Assembly (NCBI GenBank): GCA_030435675.1 | Contig: CM059624.1 | Span: 2,690,769 to 2,754,768 of the forward strand | Length of the DNA: 64,000 bases | Origin: Steinernema hermaphroditum | Lineage: Eukaryota > Nematoda > Chromadorea > Rhabditida > Steinernematidae | Direction: 5' to 3' | Part shown: positions 49,056 through 60,664 of the stretch, one piece after another | Layout: each line of letters starts with the position of its first letter | How positions within the stretch are numbered: position 1 is the stretch's first letter | Program-made: the position numbers and the translations under genes | The notes under the pieces: generated by a model | Databases searched by the model: none | Told to the model about the DNA's origin: nothing | The model's input: only the letters and a program-made list of their open reading frames with translations

Positions 49056-49657
49056 TTAACAAAAGAACATGGGCTCCTCCTCCTCATCATCGTCGCACTT
49101 TTCACCACGATAGCACATTACCTTTGTACTGTCCCAGCCCTGAGGTGGAGGTGCGTAATAGCCATGGTCATCAGCGGTGAGTAGATGAAGATCGCCGTTG
49201 TCGTCACTGAAATGTCCAATATAGAAAAATGGACGAAGTCTTTCACTTACTAATAAGAAAGGCCCGTCGCTTTGGAATCGGTGGTCAGCACCACTCGTTT
49301 CTCGATGCATCCCGTCTCCTGACACACGGGAACTTCTATAACTTCCTCCGTTCCGTCGGTTTCCTCGTAGTGAAGAACAGCGTATTCGGGGAAAGGCTTT
49401 TTTCCTCCACACGGCTTCGCCTTCCGCTCCTCCCGCATCTTGTTAAGGATACCCTTGAAGGTCCTCTGCTGATCCCGGAGACGCACCATCATCGGCTCCA
49501 ATTCGGCGCGCATCTTGGTGATCCGTTCGCTCGGCAGCTCCGCTTCCTTCTTCGCATTAGGATCCATCGACAAGTCTTCTGCATTGTCGATGCCATAGAG
49601 ACGGTGGTCCAGCAGGCTGTCATAGGCCGCGCCGAACTTTTTGTTGTAGAAGTCCAT
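49056..49657 (-). CDS. Unrecognised CQETGC/GWDST family protein B
   Basis: Two exons (49657-49251 and 49206-49056) encode 185 residues. The N-terminal half is charged and helical (PSERITKMRAELEPMMVRLR, a likely coiled coil). The shared core is EVPVCQETGCIEKRVVL, KATGLSYYDDNG, YYAPPPQGWDSTKVMCY, and an acidic end DDDEEEE followed by PMFFC. The intron lies in the same codon neighbourhood and phase (2) as in paralogue A. The protein ends in a cysteine. Length, motif order and convergent arrangement point to an old inverted duplication. Confidence 0.6.
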
Positions 49658-51019
49658 GGTGTTAGAAGGAATGAATAGACTTTGTGTTCTGGAGTTTATA
49701 TGACAAACATGTGTCATTTGCACATTAGATTTGTGATGCGATGAAGCGATGCATCGTTCAAAATTTAATCCGTACGGGACTTCTTAGAACGCTTCCAGAA
49801 GAGGCTCTTTTTCAGAGGTTCTTAGCTTGGTTACGCGAACTTCTTTCTGGATCTGCTCGACATCCTAAGGTGAGATCGATCGTGAGGACCTTAGGACACA
49901 AAACGCGACGATCCGAGGATCCATTTTAGTGTCGCCAGGTGTTCGATTTCCGCCGGTCTGACCTTAGGATGCTCATGGAAATGACATACCAGGCTTTTGT
50001 CTAGATGAGGTTCGACGACGATTTTAATCTTTTAACCAGAAAGGAAAACGCCAATTCTTTGCAAACGAAGGGATTTGCTGTATGCGTTTTGACCGAAAGG
50101 ATTGAAGGCGCTAGAGTAACAAAGACACCAAAAAGTAGGCAGATTGTTGCTTGCGGTGTACATGACGATTTGTCTGATCTCGTTACCCGGTCCTGTTTGT
50201 TCTAATTCGCGCTCATTCCAATGACGATCTGTCGTCGTTCGAAGACGTATGTAAATGATACTGTAGAAGGTGGAAATTTCCATATTTTCAAAGTGGGACC
50301 CAAATTCTTCGACCTTCTCCGAAAATTTTCCAGTCTTGAGAGCGGAATCGAAAGACCGATGAAATGGTTCGAAGATTCTAGAGTCGGATAACATTTCTGG
50401 TCAACGAGATAACCTTGAGGAAGCTCATTAAAACTTTCAAAATCGATCTGTCGCCGCCTAGAAGCAGTATTCTTCTCTTACTCCTGTACACAATTCGGTC
50501 GCTGACCGATCTCTTCCTGGGTGACAACTGTTTGGAACAAATTGCACTCTACACCGAGCTTAGAACAGCGCCGACGTTCTGAGATACTGGAGGCAGAATA
50601 GTGGGCGGTTGTCCACGGTTGTCAAGTTTGGTGCGAAGATACCTGTAAACCAGTGTCAGTTATCTACTTCCAAACGACCCTTCGGCCTGCACAAATTCGG
50701 GTTTGCTATACCTAGGTCATTTGCTTACCGGTTTGGACTTAACTAAACGACTCAGCGCCACATTTTGAAATTTGTGAGTCCGATCGTATACAAAAAGGTT
50801 GGCGCTCATCGAAAGGGAAGCTCATATCAAAAATTTTATCTCTAATCATAAGCTCCTTCCGAACTGTTCTTTAACCTTCGTGTTCACCTCTTAGAGCTGA
50901 TAGGACCATAAAGTGCCATGGCAGCTACCGCTGATCGCTTCCCTTGCATCACATGAGAGTTGCCGATAACAACGGGAGCAGAACATCTGCAATCACACAG
51001 CTTACGCCACTTGACCAAG
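49658..51019. other. Interval with one unrecognised open frame
   Basis: The frame at 50032-50394 (-, 120 codons) has a stretch with TFYSIIYIRLRTTTDRHWNER and a hydrophobic part IVMYTASNNLPTFWCLCYSS. It could be a degenerate membrane-receptor exon but I cannot assign it. No other support for genes. Confidence 0.3.
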
Positions 51020-53121
51020 ATGCGGCAGCTTCTCTTTCTTCTTCTCTTTGGGTTTGCGTTTGGAAAGATCTTCAGGACAGGGCCATATCCCCTCAAAGTC
51101 AATCGCCGTCTGCCCGAGTAAGTCTTCCACCCATGCGAACGTAGCCACTTTCTTAGATTGGGCCAAAGCCGAGTCCATTACAAGCATGATCCTAAGGACA
51201 TGAAACTCATTGAAACCTATTTGATGATTGGCTCTGGAATGCAGATGGGAGACTACGTTGTGGACACCATCGCTGGAGACCTGGAAGTGACTCTTTGCAG
51301 CCGTAATCCAACACCGGAAGACGGACCTTGCTATGACTGGTCAGGATCGTACAGCTTTGAGCGCCGGTCCGACCATACGGCTTCGGATACTGTATTGGTA
51401 AGCGAAATTTAAAAACCAAACAAGGGTTTCTCGAATACGATGTACTGGCAGTTGCCACTTCGTAGGCCTACTGAAACTGAAAAACGGAGATGATAAAAGA
51501 GATGAATTTTGGATGAAGGCGATATAGAATATGGATTGGAAACAGGTGGCATAATGCCGTTCAACCGTACCCCTTGACCTTGACCATCCCCCATCGCATT
51601 CAACCGTCCCTTCTTGAGGAGGATTTGGATTGTTCCTAATTGAGTCGTTCCCGATGATTTGAGTCGGATTTGAACCACCTCAGTAGATTGGGATTACGTC
51701 ATAGAGGTCCTTTAGTTCTATTTGTCTACAATTATTTCTACTGCTTGTGAATGAACTAACTGATAGCTACGATCAAAGATGTCAACCGAGTCGGAACCAT
51801 TCCAGCCGGATACGGCTCTACTCAGTTGGCACCAAGTCGGCATCTCTGGATACGATACATCGTTAATCTCAATAGGACTTCTACGGGGAACGGAATCTGC
51901 GAGAATTTAAATCAAAGGGACAGTTTATATCCTACAGGACATTTGGTCGAAATTCCAAAGGGGAGACGACTTCATGCCGATTTGACAATTTAGTTTTAAA
52001 ATACAGCTAAAATATTCTCAACTCCTGCGGATTACGGTAGCCTACAGGGGTTTGGGACTTTACCCGGATATTCAATACGCTACAAAGAAGCGAGTTTCTA
52101 TGTTTAAAAAATTCGAAAAGGAGTAAAAAGAACCTCAATGTTGTTATCGCACTGAATCATTCTACCGTATTACGATCCAAATTTGACAGATTTTGAAATG
52201 AATTCTTTCATATCCGAGTTCAGGTCGCTTTTTTACTGCTCAACGACCTGGGGCTTGACTGACTCGAGCTTGGGTGCCATTTCAAACATTGCGAGAAAAA
52301 AAATACGGCTATTTCACGATCAAAATCTGCTCGGTTTACGGTAGGTCAATACAGCACAGAAATAAGACTCGTTCAGAATTAAAACCAGAATGTCTCCACT
52401 TCAGAACAACCACATGTACATCATGTCCAACATCACCTTCGCCACGCGAAAAGCCCCTACCTCGACCATCGGAAATCTGGGACTCGGCGGGGCGTTCTCG
52501 TCGAAGTACCCCGGCGAAACGTCGTTTCCTCTGGACTTCCTCAGTGGCTCCGAACGGAAGAAATTCTCCCTTTCCATTGGCCTCAACGACTGCGACAGCG
52601 GAATGGACTTCGACGGGAACGACATGTGCAAGGAGGGCGCCAACACTCTCTATCTTCCCACGAGCTCAAGCTTATACTGGCAGTTCTCCTTCACCCAAAT
52701 CGCTTTTGGCGATCTTAAATTTGCCGTTGCCGCCCACATGGTGGTGGACACGACGAAAGAGTATATCGGCATGCCGAGGAAGTACCTCGTCCAGTTCACC
52801 AAGGCTCACAACATCGTTTGGGATGGACTCTATGGGGCGTATACGGTGGACTGCGAGATGAGCAAGACGCTTCCTGATATGGTCTTGAAGGTGCAGGGCG
52901 GCACGCTGACCATCAAGGCCGCCCAGTACGTCTACACGAAGGAGAAGTTGTCGAATGGAAAGTGTGTGCTCAACTTTGAGGACTCGAAGGCTTTCGGATT
53001 TGGGCCAAGCTGGTACTTCGGGGTTCAGCTTCTTGAAAGCTATTGCGTATCGTTTGACTATGATAATAAGAAGATAGGATTTACGGAGAACGATGATGGA
53101 TTTGAGTGTACTGAGCATTGA
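51020..53121 (+). CDS. Pepsin-fold (A1) protein with degenerate active site, copy 2
   Basis: Three exons (51020-51117, 51157-51397, 52405-53121) give 351 residues. A signal peptide (MRQLLFLLLFGFAFG) is followed by a propeptide-like part, then the N-lobe with YVVDTIAGDLEVTLC where the first catalytic DTG should be. The C-lobe has AHMVVDTTKEYIGMPRKYL at the second site (Asp kept, but DTT instead of DTG), WDGLYGAYTVDC, LPDMVLKVQGG, and KCVLNFEDSKAFGFGPSWYFGVQLL then YCVSFDYDNKKIGF, the usual A1 ending. It is about equally diverged throughout from the gene at 41685-42851. Intron 2 is about 1 kb in this copy and contains inverted GACGGT-type repeats. Likely secreted and non-catalytic. Confidence 0.72.
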
Positions 53122-53368
53122 TTCCATGTGATGACAGAGCGATAAATTACATTACTTCTTAACCCAAGTGGATCTTCACTCAGGCTGCCTAGTCCTACAC
53201 TCTTTTCAGCCATGTACTTCTAGATTGATCCTGGTCAGATAACGATAGATTTCGACACGGTTCAATCTGGATACTTTTGAACGTTATATTGTCGGTATTC
53301 GATACTCCATAGGAATGTTTAACTTACTGTGTTTCTAGCACAAATAAATAAGTGATCAAGGTACAAGT

Positions 53369-55033
53369 TTAAAGTTTTCCCAGCTCCATCAAGTAGGCAG
53401 CCATGACCTTCGTTCCCTCGATGTAGTTGCGGACGTTCATCTTCTCGTTCTGCGAGTGCGCCATGTCGTCGCTGGCACAGATGGGCAGAAGAAGCACGTT
53501 TTTGCCGGTCAGCTCCTGGAAGGTGATGGTGATGGGGATGCTGCAGCCTTCGCGAACGAGGTCCGGCTCGACGCCAAACACTGCAAAACGCATGAAAACA
53601 GTTGATAAGATAAGGGGAGTCGGCGCTCACCCGCTTTCATGGCGCGCGCTCCAGCCTGATAGTTGGGGTCCGCCGGGTCGGCCGACCAGCACTTGCCTCC
53701 TTCGTGGCCCGGGTAAGCCCTGAATCGCCGTAAAGTATGAAGCTGAGGAGGTGAGAACCTACTTGAAGCGATTAGGAGATCCACGCTGCGACCACAGCTT
53801 ATTGAGATGGGCCACAACAGCATCATCCACCTCGTTGGGCTTCATGTTGGGAACGATACGGATCGAAAACTTTCCGACGACCTTCGCGGGGATGACGGTC
53901 TTTGCTCCAGGGCTACTGAAGGCACCCTCGATGCCATGCACGGAGAGGGATGGATAGCGCCACCGGCGCATGAGCAGTTCAGCCTTGTCCATGGTGGTGA
54001 GGTCGAAAGCTCCCAGGTCCTTGCGGTACTCGTCGATGTCGAAATCGATCGATTCGTACAGTTCGCGTTCACCCTCCTTCACCGGCGCCACCATTTGGTG
54101 AATCTCGGGAATGTGGATCTTGCCATCGACGGCTGACAATTGGCTAAGCACCCAGAGGAGGTCGTTCATGGGTTCGTATACGCTGCCACCGAAGATACCC
54201 GAGTGCAGATCTTGGCTGACGCCCTGGATCTCTACGAAGTAGTAGCAGATACCGCTAAATACCAGTACAATTCATTGGAAATCGCCAATATCCCTACCGC
54301 AATCCATAGGTCAAGCAAGGCTTTGTCTTCCCCAGCCACTGGCTGTCGGAGATGCAGCAGAAATCGACATCCTTCAGATATCCGTCCTTTTCCCGCGTCA
54401 GAATGTCTTCAAGGCCTTCCGAACCATTCTCTTCCATGCCTTCCAAGCAGAACTAAAGAAATTCGTCCAGAAGGGCTACTTTTAGGTAGTTACCTTGATG
54501 TTCACTGGAATGTCAATATTCAACTTCTTCAGAGCTTCGATGGCGTTCATCCAAGCGAGAACGGGACCCTTATCGTCAGATGATCCGCGCCCATAGAGCT
54601 TTCCGTCTTTCTCCGTCAACACGAACGGATCGGTGTTCCATCCATCGGACTTTTCCGCGGGCTGCACGTCCAAATGTCCGTAGACGAGGAGCGTCTTCTT
54701 CTTCGGGTCCTTTCCGAGCTCGGCGAAGAGCACAGGCGGCAGAACGATTTCAGTTCCGTCAGGAAGCTGCTGTGTGCCGTTGGGAATCTGCTGGCAGTCG
54801 GCGCCAAGCGCTTCGAGATGCTTCGCCGCCCAGTCGATCATGTGCAGGACGTCCGAACGACGCTCCGGATCAGCCGAAACGCTCGGGATGGCGACGGCAT
54901 CGCGGAGACGCTCGATAAAGCGATGGCTGTTGGCATCGATTTCTCTGAAATTGGGAGTTTAGAACAGGTATATGCAAAAGTAATTCGCAGAGCGGACACA
55001 GTATACTCACTTCTTAACCGCTTCCAACGACAT
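53369..55033 (-). CDS. Cytosolic non-specific dipeptidase (M20, CNDP type)
   Basis: Six exons (55033-55011, 54944-54494, 54452-54298, 54254-53763, 53719-53631, 53580-53369) give 473 residues, the size of CNDP2. Metal and catalytic motifs are present: [12 protein letters not shown] (first zinc histidine and catalytic Asp), [12 protein letters not shown] (bridging Asp), [13 protein letters not shown] (catalytic Glu and metal Glu), ISDSQWLG (metal Asp), DLHSGIFGG, and near the end [15 protein letters not shown] with the last metal histidine. These enzymes hydrolyse dipeptides in the cytosol using two metal ions. No signal peptide. All introns are 43-66 nt. Confidence 0.92.
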
Positions 55034-55797
55034 TTTCCTTTCCGAGCGTAGCAAACAACGACACCACAGGCCCGATTGGTTTCGTCAGAGTAAATAAGGG
55101 TCGCTTTATCGGTGAAACAAAGAGGGCGCCGATGCACACGAAGGGCGCGTTGCAGCGAATGATAAGGGTATTATGTCGTCAGGGTATTATGCTCACTGGT
55201 GGCCGCAAACAGAAGCACAATCAATAGTGATACGTGGAGTGGAAAGGGGAAACTGTGAGCGTGTGGGACATGGAAAGAGAATATACAGAAAAAATGCAGA
55301 ATTTCTTTCAAGGTGACATATTGTGTCTCGAGCTTCTCGAGCTGAAGCTAGGAATATGAAAGGTAAACTTGGAATAGTTGCAAAATGGACGTGAGTAAGC
55401 AAATTTAGAGTCTTTCGAATCCGAAAAGACGAACGAAGCAAAAGATTAGAGCAAATGACAGCGCACAGGCCACAGGCCAAACGCACATCACACCGAAGAA
55501 AAAATGCCCCAGAATTGCATAGAAAAAAGAGCGGGAAACCAATGGGAACGGATTCAACGATCTAACACCGCTTCGAGAGAATGATTACGCGCAAAATGAT
55601 TTACTGAAAAGTCTAGACAGTAGAAATGTCGACCGTTCTGAAATGAGGCGCACGAGCGGTCGTGCAGACTCTGCAGATGCAGACCCCCGCGCGTTTTTCG
55701 TTTTCTCGATGCGCGTCTGTAGACTCTTGAAGATGTCTGTCCGCTTCAGTTTTGGCGCCAATCTGACTGGAGCGTCCATTTACTGGCCGCGGTTGTC
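55034..55797. other. Intergenic between divergent genes
   Basis: No gene recognised. It must contain the promoters of the dipeptidase (-) and of the first PLA2-like gene (+). Confidence 0.45.
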
Positions 55798-56203
55798 ATG
55801 AGGGTCGGTCGTGATAGCCGCGTTTTCGCCATTCATCTTCTGATTTAGATCTCCACGCTCCTCTTCGTCTTCGCCGCGGCACTAATCCCGACGTCTGCGG
55901 AATCGGTCAGCATTTCGGCTTTCCAATGTGGCGCCAACGAGATCAGCACCTCTCTCGCCTACGACATCGTGTCGTCCGACTGTCCCACCTTGTTATGTGA
56001 GTTCTTGTCGTTTGTTCCATAAGGAATTACTCGTTTCAGACCAGATCAACGACTGCTGCCGCGCCCACGACTTGTGCTACGATGAGCAGCTCGGCCGAGA
56101 CTTCTGTGACGGAGTATTCTGTGAATGCCTGCTGTCGACGCCTCCCTACAGCGAAGAGTGCGATATGGCTCATGGCTCAATTTGCGATTTCTGCAAAGTC
56201 TAG
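55798..56203 (+). CDS. Secreted phospholipase A2-like protein 1 (short)
   Basis: Exons 55798-55803 (two codons), 55849-55996 and 56040-56203 give 105 residues: a signal peptide (residues about 3-19), FQCGANEIS, then the PLA2 active-site helix INDCCRAHDLCYDEQ and RDFCDGVFCECL. The His-Asp pair of CCxxHDxC is the catalytic dyad of secreted PLA2. The glycine-rich calcium loop of classic PLA2 is not evident, so catalytic activity is uncertain. The protein stops at CDFCKV, about 30 residues earlier than the two neighbours, so it is probably C-terminally truncated. The micro-exon start (ATG AGG then GTCGGT donor) is shared with gene 3. Confidence 0.68.
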
Positions 56204-56420
56204 CCAATACACCAATACGATTTTCGATTTCTGCACGCCGCAAGCATGCATCTGCTCCGCCGTTTTTGCACGATAAACACCACCGGTTTATGCAGCGTCG
56301 CCGTCGTCGTCCGTTTTCGCCTTCTCCGTTACGCACTTCATTAATTCTGTCTTAATCTTTACATCCTTCATAACAACGTCGCGTACAACACAGAAGTCAT
56401 TCAACGGTTCGATTCCCGAT

Positions 56421-56961
56421 GGAGGTTAGCGAGATTCTCCTCTGATTCGGCTAATATTTTCATCTCAGATCGCCATTCTCTTCGCCATCTCCGCCGCGGC
56501 ACTCCTCACAACTTCTGTGCAATCCGTCTCCGTCTCAGAGTTCACGTGTGGTGTCGACAAGCTCACCACTTTTGCAGCCTACAAGATGGTTTCACGCACT
56601 TGTCGCGCTGCTCAATTGCGTTCGTTATTACATATCTGAGGTTTCGACCAGTTGCATCCGTTCAGATCCCGTCAACGAATGCTGCCGGGCCCACGACCGC
56701 TGCTACGACCAGCAGATGGGCCAGGGATATTGCGATAAAACGTTCTGTGATTGCCTGAATTCACAACCGTCAGCAGGCATCAAATGTAAAGCAACAAGGA
56801 TTGGGATGTGCCAGGCAGTAAAAGCCTTTGGACATCATGCCTATAAGAACGCGGGTAACGAACACCGTCTTTCACAGCTTCATCAACGTCATCTTATTTT
56901 AGGCTCTAAAAAACCGAAACTCGGGAGCATCGAGGATATCCCTTTTCGTGAAAACTATTGA
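56421..56961 (+). CDS. Secreted phospholipase A2-like protein 2
   Basis: Exons 56421-56426, 56469-56619, 56666-56854 and 56903-56961 join to 134 residues. A signal peptide is encoded mainly by exon 2 (IAILFAISAAALLTTSVQ), followed by FTCGVDKLTTFAAYK, the active-site helix VNECCRAHDRCYDQQ, YCDKTFCDCL, and CQAVKAFGHHAYKNAG. The C-terminal tail ends FRENY. The phases at all borders equal those of gene 3, showing tandem duplication. The role may be lipid hydrolysis or binding in the gut or cuticle; this is inferred from the family only. Confidence 0.72.
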
Positions 56962-57248
56962 ATAGGAAAAATCCAAGAGAGATAGTTGTGATTTTTGCAT
57001 GTGCGTGTTTATCTGTATTTGAAGTTTGCTTTGTTGGATTAAAAACAAGCTTTGTTATGCGCAAACAGGAGCAACTCGAAAAAGAGGATTATTTTCGATC
57101 TGATGATGCGATATTCGTTCATTCGTACATTTTCTGATGAAAGTGGAAAAGCCGGCGAAACTGCGCTTGGCTTGATGCACCGCTTGTCGTCTGTCTCATG
57201 TTGCAAAGGGTGTGTCGGAATTGGAGTCATTCAGTGGTTTTGCTCATC

Positions 57249-57782
57249 ATGAGGGTCGGTCGTGTCATCCTTTACCTCTTCTCACTCGTTGCCTTTCAGA
57301 TCACTGTTTTCGCCATCCTCTCGGCTGCTGTGCTCCTGACCGCTTCGGCGCAATTCGTCAGTTTCCCCGAATTCAAATGTGGCACCAACAAGATCACCAC
57401 GGCCATCGCCTATCGAACGGCCAAGGCTACCTGTCCCACTCAACTTGGTGAGCAATCCTTGATTCATTTCTATTGTCCAGTTTAGAAGAGATCAACGAAT
57501 GCTGTCGGGATCATGATGAATGCTACGACGACCAATTTGGCCGGAAGTTCTGTGACTCGACGTTCTGCGGCTGTTTGCAGAACACGATGACCAGTTACGA
57601 CGAGAAGTGTGATCCGACGCTGAAGAATATGTGCATGGCGGTGAAGTTGTTCGGCGAAGCGGCTTACAAGCGAGCGAGTGAGTTCGTTCTAGTTAGATCA
57701 CTTTAACAATCGGATTTTAGCTGTACGCCGTAAGCGGGCAGCTGGCAATAAATCAGCGGATCTGGATCGAACCTATGGATAA
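57249..57782 (+). CDS. Secreted phospholipase A2-like protein 3
   Basis: Exons 57249-57254, 57300-57447, 57486-57677 and 57721-57782 encode 135 residues: a signal peptide (ITVFAILSAAVLLTASA), FKCGTNKITTAIAYR, INECCRDHDECYDDQFG with the His-Asp dyad, FCDSTFCGCL, and CMAVKLFGEAAYKRA. The basic tail contains RRKR and ends RTYG. The first intron is in frame and open, so an unspliced form with a longer signal region (starting MRVGRVILYLFSLVAF) is possible. It ends about 70 nt before the stop codon of the convergent carboxypeptidase. Confidence 0.75.
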
Positions 57783-57854
57783 GATATTTGCGGATGTTCG
57801 TTGAAGAATGCGATTTATTATAATTATTGTGTTTTAAATCATAGATTTATCAAT

Positions 57855-59420
57855 TTACTTTCCCGCAGCAACAGCATTCAGAACGACTTGAAGTCCAGCC
57901 CAGCACTCCTTCGCTGCTGGGATAACCTCACTGAAGTTGATGAGAAATCCATCACCAGGAACAAGTCTAAATTTCCCACATGTATTTCTGATCCAACAAA
58001 AGCTCTCACTTGGTATCTTTAGGAGCAAGCTCCAGAGCATAAGTATAAGGAATGTTCAGAACGCCCTTGGCCCAGTCGATAGTTGATCCAGAAGCTGCAT
58101 AGATGATATCGACGATGGGGCCCTGCTTAAACTGGCCTCCGTTGACGGCGTTTATGGCATCAGTGGCATTAACAGCCACAGAACGCTAAAACTTTGTTTG
58201 GAGTGATGTACAAGCAAGTCAAACCTACAAGTTTTTCAATGTCAGCTGGGTAGGTCTTAGCATATCCATAGGGATACATGAACAGCTCGCTATAAGCATG
58301 AACGTCAAAGTAGGCCTTGACGGTGTCTTTGTGTGCCGTCAGAAAATCGGCGATCGCTTTCGATTCGACTTCCGAAAAAGCGTACGGCCCAGCATACTGT
58401 TCATAGTCACAAGGATCGTCGCTGTATCCAGCCTCTGAATAAGATAGACAGAGATCTCAAAAGAGTTATACCCCTGAAGTGGAAATCGAAGTTTCTATTT
58501 GCATCGGCTCCGAAGCACGGGACTCCATCTCTGAATCCATGAGGTCCGGAAGTGGTCTTCCGCCAGAAGCGCTGCTGATTCCATGTGATTTCATATCCAT
58601 CGGGATTGGCCACGGGAAGGATGTACACGTCCAGAGCGTCCAGCAGGGTCTTGTGCTTGGCGGCGTTTTGCGTTAGCTCGTTGATGATGTAGAGCATCGA
58701 GGCGCACCCGATCCACTCACGTGAGTGGAGACAGCCATGCATGAAAGCGGCTTTTTTGTTGTTTCCAGGATTCCCGATCTACCGTAACTAGTGCCAACTG
58801 TTATGAGAATTCGTATACCTTCAAACCAAGAAGACTGCGTCCCTCATACGACTTTCCAATACTGAAAAGTGAAGCCGTTCCATTGTAGGCTTTCGCAGTC
58901 GAATCCAGGTAGGCATAGATCTAAAGATTCTGTGATCTGTGGCCAGATATCGAACCTAACCTCCCGAAGATTGTGGACCTGTCCAAGAGTGAGATCTTTA
59001 GGATCATCTCCAGTCTTAAAAACAGTCCTATTCTCAAGCGCTTTCTTCTCTTTGGCGACGAGGTCTCCCAAGTCCACAATCTTCACTTCATACTTCAATC
59101 CGTGCTTTTCCAGGAAAGCCTCAATCAAAGGCTTGTGTTCCGGCTTGATTTGGACATCCACAGTTCCGCCAATCTTACGGGGTTCCTTCCAGAAGCCAAT
59201 GTCTCGAAGGCCTTCTTCCTTGGAGAGACCCAATAGGGCTTGAGCATGCGCCTCAGTCGAGGTCTTTATGCTGATCACTTGATGACTAAAAGTCGACGTC
59301 TTCAAAGAAAATTTTACAGGGGGTCTACCCATCATAGGACTCGTAGGGGATCCAGTTTTGGACAGGCAAAGAAGAGCTCACAGCCACCAACACGCCGACG
59401 AATCCGAAGACGATCTTCAT
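57855..59420 (-). CDS. Zinc carboxypeptidase, M14A family, secreted
   Basis: Seven exons (59420-59329, 59285-58961, 58920-58819, 58778-58472, 58434-58229, 58185-58010, 57966-57855) give 439 residues. A signal peptide (MKIVFGFVGVLVAVSS) is followed by the activation propeptide (YESYDGHQVISIKTST ... LKYEVKIVDLGDLV). The catalytic domain has HGCLHSREWIGC (zinc His and Glu), NPDGYEITW, ADANRNFDFHFR (substrate Arg/Asn), YFDVHAYSELFMYPYGY (third zinc His) and YALELAPKD with the catalytic Glu. The protein is complete and looks active. Metallocarboxypeptidases of this group remove C-terminal residues from dietary or extracellular peptides. Introns are 35-50 nt. Confidence 0.93.
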
Positions 59421-60664
59421 GGCTAATGAGGAGCGATTTCCGCCCAGATTTATTTATGCAATTTCTTATCGCTATATGATGTCATATTCATTTAAGTACA
59501 CAAAAAGGTCATCTAGGAGATGTTGATGAAAGAGGAACTAATCGGAGAGAAGAGATAAAATCAGGAGGTGGCTGTTAGGGATCGTTGATAGGGAGATTTC
59601 GGTTTGAATCCAAATCTTATATCTGCGGGCTTGCCAATGATCCTCCCTTTGTTCGAAATCTAAGCTGATCCTGATCGAGTCTGACATTCAATCAAGTCCG
59701 TATCGGTGGTCGAACTCGGTTTGGACTCATCGAGATCAGCTTGACCAAAAATACCTTGCTGGTGACCTTTGTTCGTTTTTTTCTGTTATCTTCATACAGT
59801 GGCACTTATGCACTTTCGGATAGAGAGATCCGACCCGGATGAATGAAAGAGGTGATAAGAGTCGCCAACTTGTAAATAAGTCTGATAAGAACAGATCGAC
59901 CTTTGATCGTTTTGGATTGGATTGCCCAAGTAGGCGAGCAGGATTCATCTTGTCTGCTCGCCTAGCTAAAGTCAACGTTGCCTAATTCATGTTTTAACAT
60001 CGTATTTCTTGGACGACTTTTCCAGTCTGGAACCGGAAACAGCTCTACTACGGTGATAAGGTATCATTACTTGGACTCTGACTTGAACTTTGACGGAAGT
60101 TCTCCTCCTTTGGGCGTTTGGGGCACAACAGCCGCTCGCCACCGCGATACGAGTAATAATCAAGGTATCGTTATGCTTCAGCAAATGTTCCATAAAATTA
60201 CGAAATTTGGAGCCCTTTGTGTTGAAAGTATCCCAGCTACGGCAGGCAGCCTCGTGTGGAGATGAGACCGTTTTCGATGTGAAGATCCGATAGAATGCGA
60301 TTGAATAGTCTTGGTAGCTGTGAACACCAGGGAGCCTTTCTGTCATTGATAAACGGTAAACCACTTATTTTCCTAATCAATCACTCTTCCTTAATCGATC
60401 CGAGACCGAACGAAGTCGAACTTGTGAAGAAAATTTTTGTCACGCTCCAGGAACATATCTTTCGGAGATAGATGACACGTTTCACTTTAAAAACCACACT
60501 TTATGTGGTCCTAAACCCAGCTTAGGCTCATACCCAGAAATTAAAAGCGAGCCTTGTAGTCTTGGTAAGATCACATCCCAGGAACATATCCGTCGGAGAC
60601 AGATTATTTGAAAATATTTATTGCCATACTGGTCATTTTTATATTACTTATGTATGTACACATA
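59421..60664. other. Intergenic with repeated segments
   Basis: 60445-60475 and 60570-60602 share (C/T)CCAGGAACATATC(T/C)(T/G)TCGGAGA, a direct repeat about 125 bp apart. 60120-60330 carries fragments of the dispersed repeat seen at 34040-34540 (CCGCTCGCCACCGCGA, ACACCAGGGAGCC). No gene recognised. Confidence 0.4.

Noticed and set aside
50032..50394. 120-codon minus-strand frame with a hydrophobic stretch
   Set aside because: It could be a decayed receptor exon, but no motif such as a TM7 PYR signature or neighbouring exons supports it.
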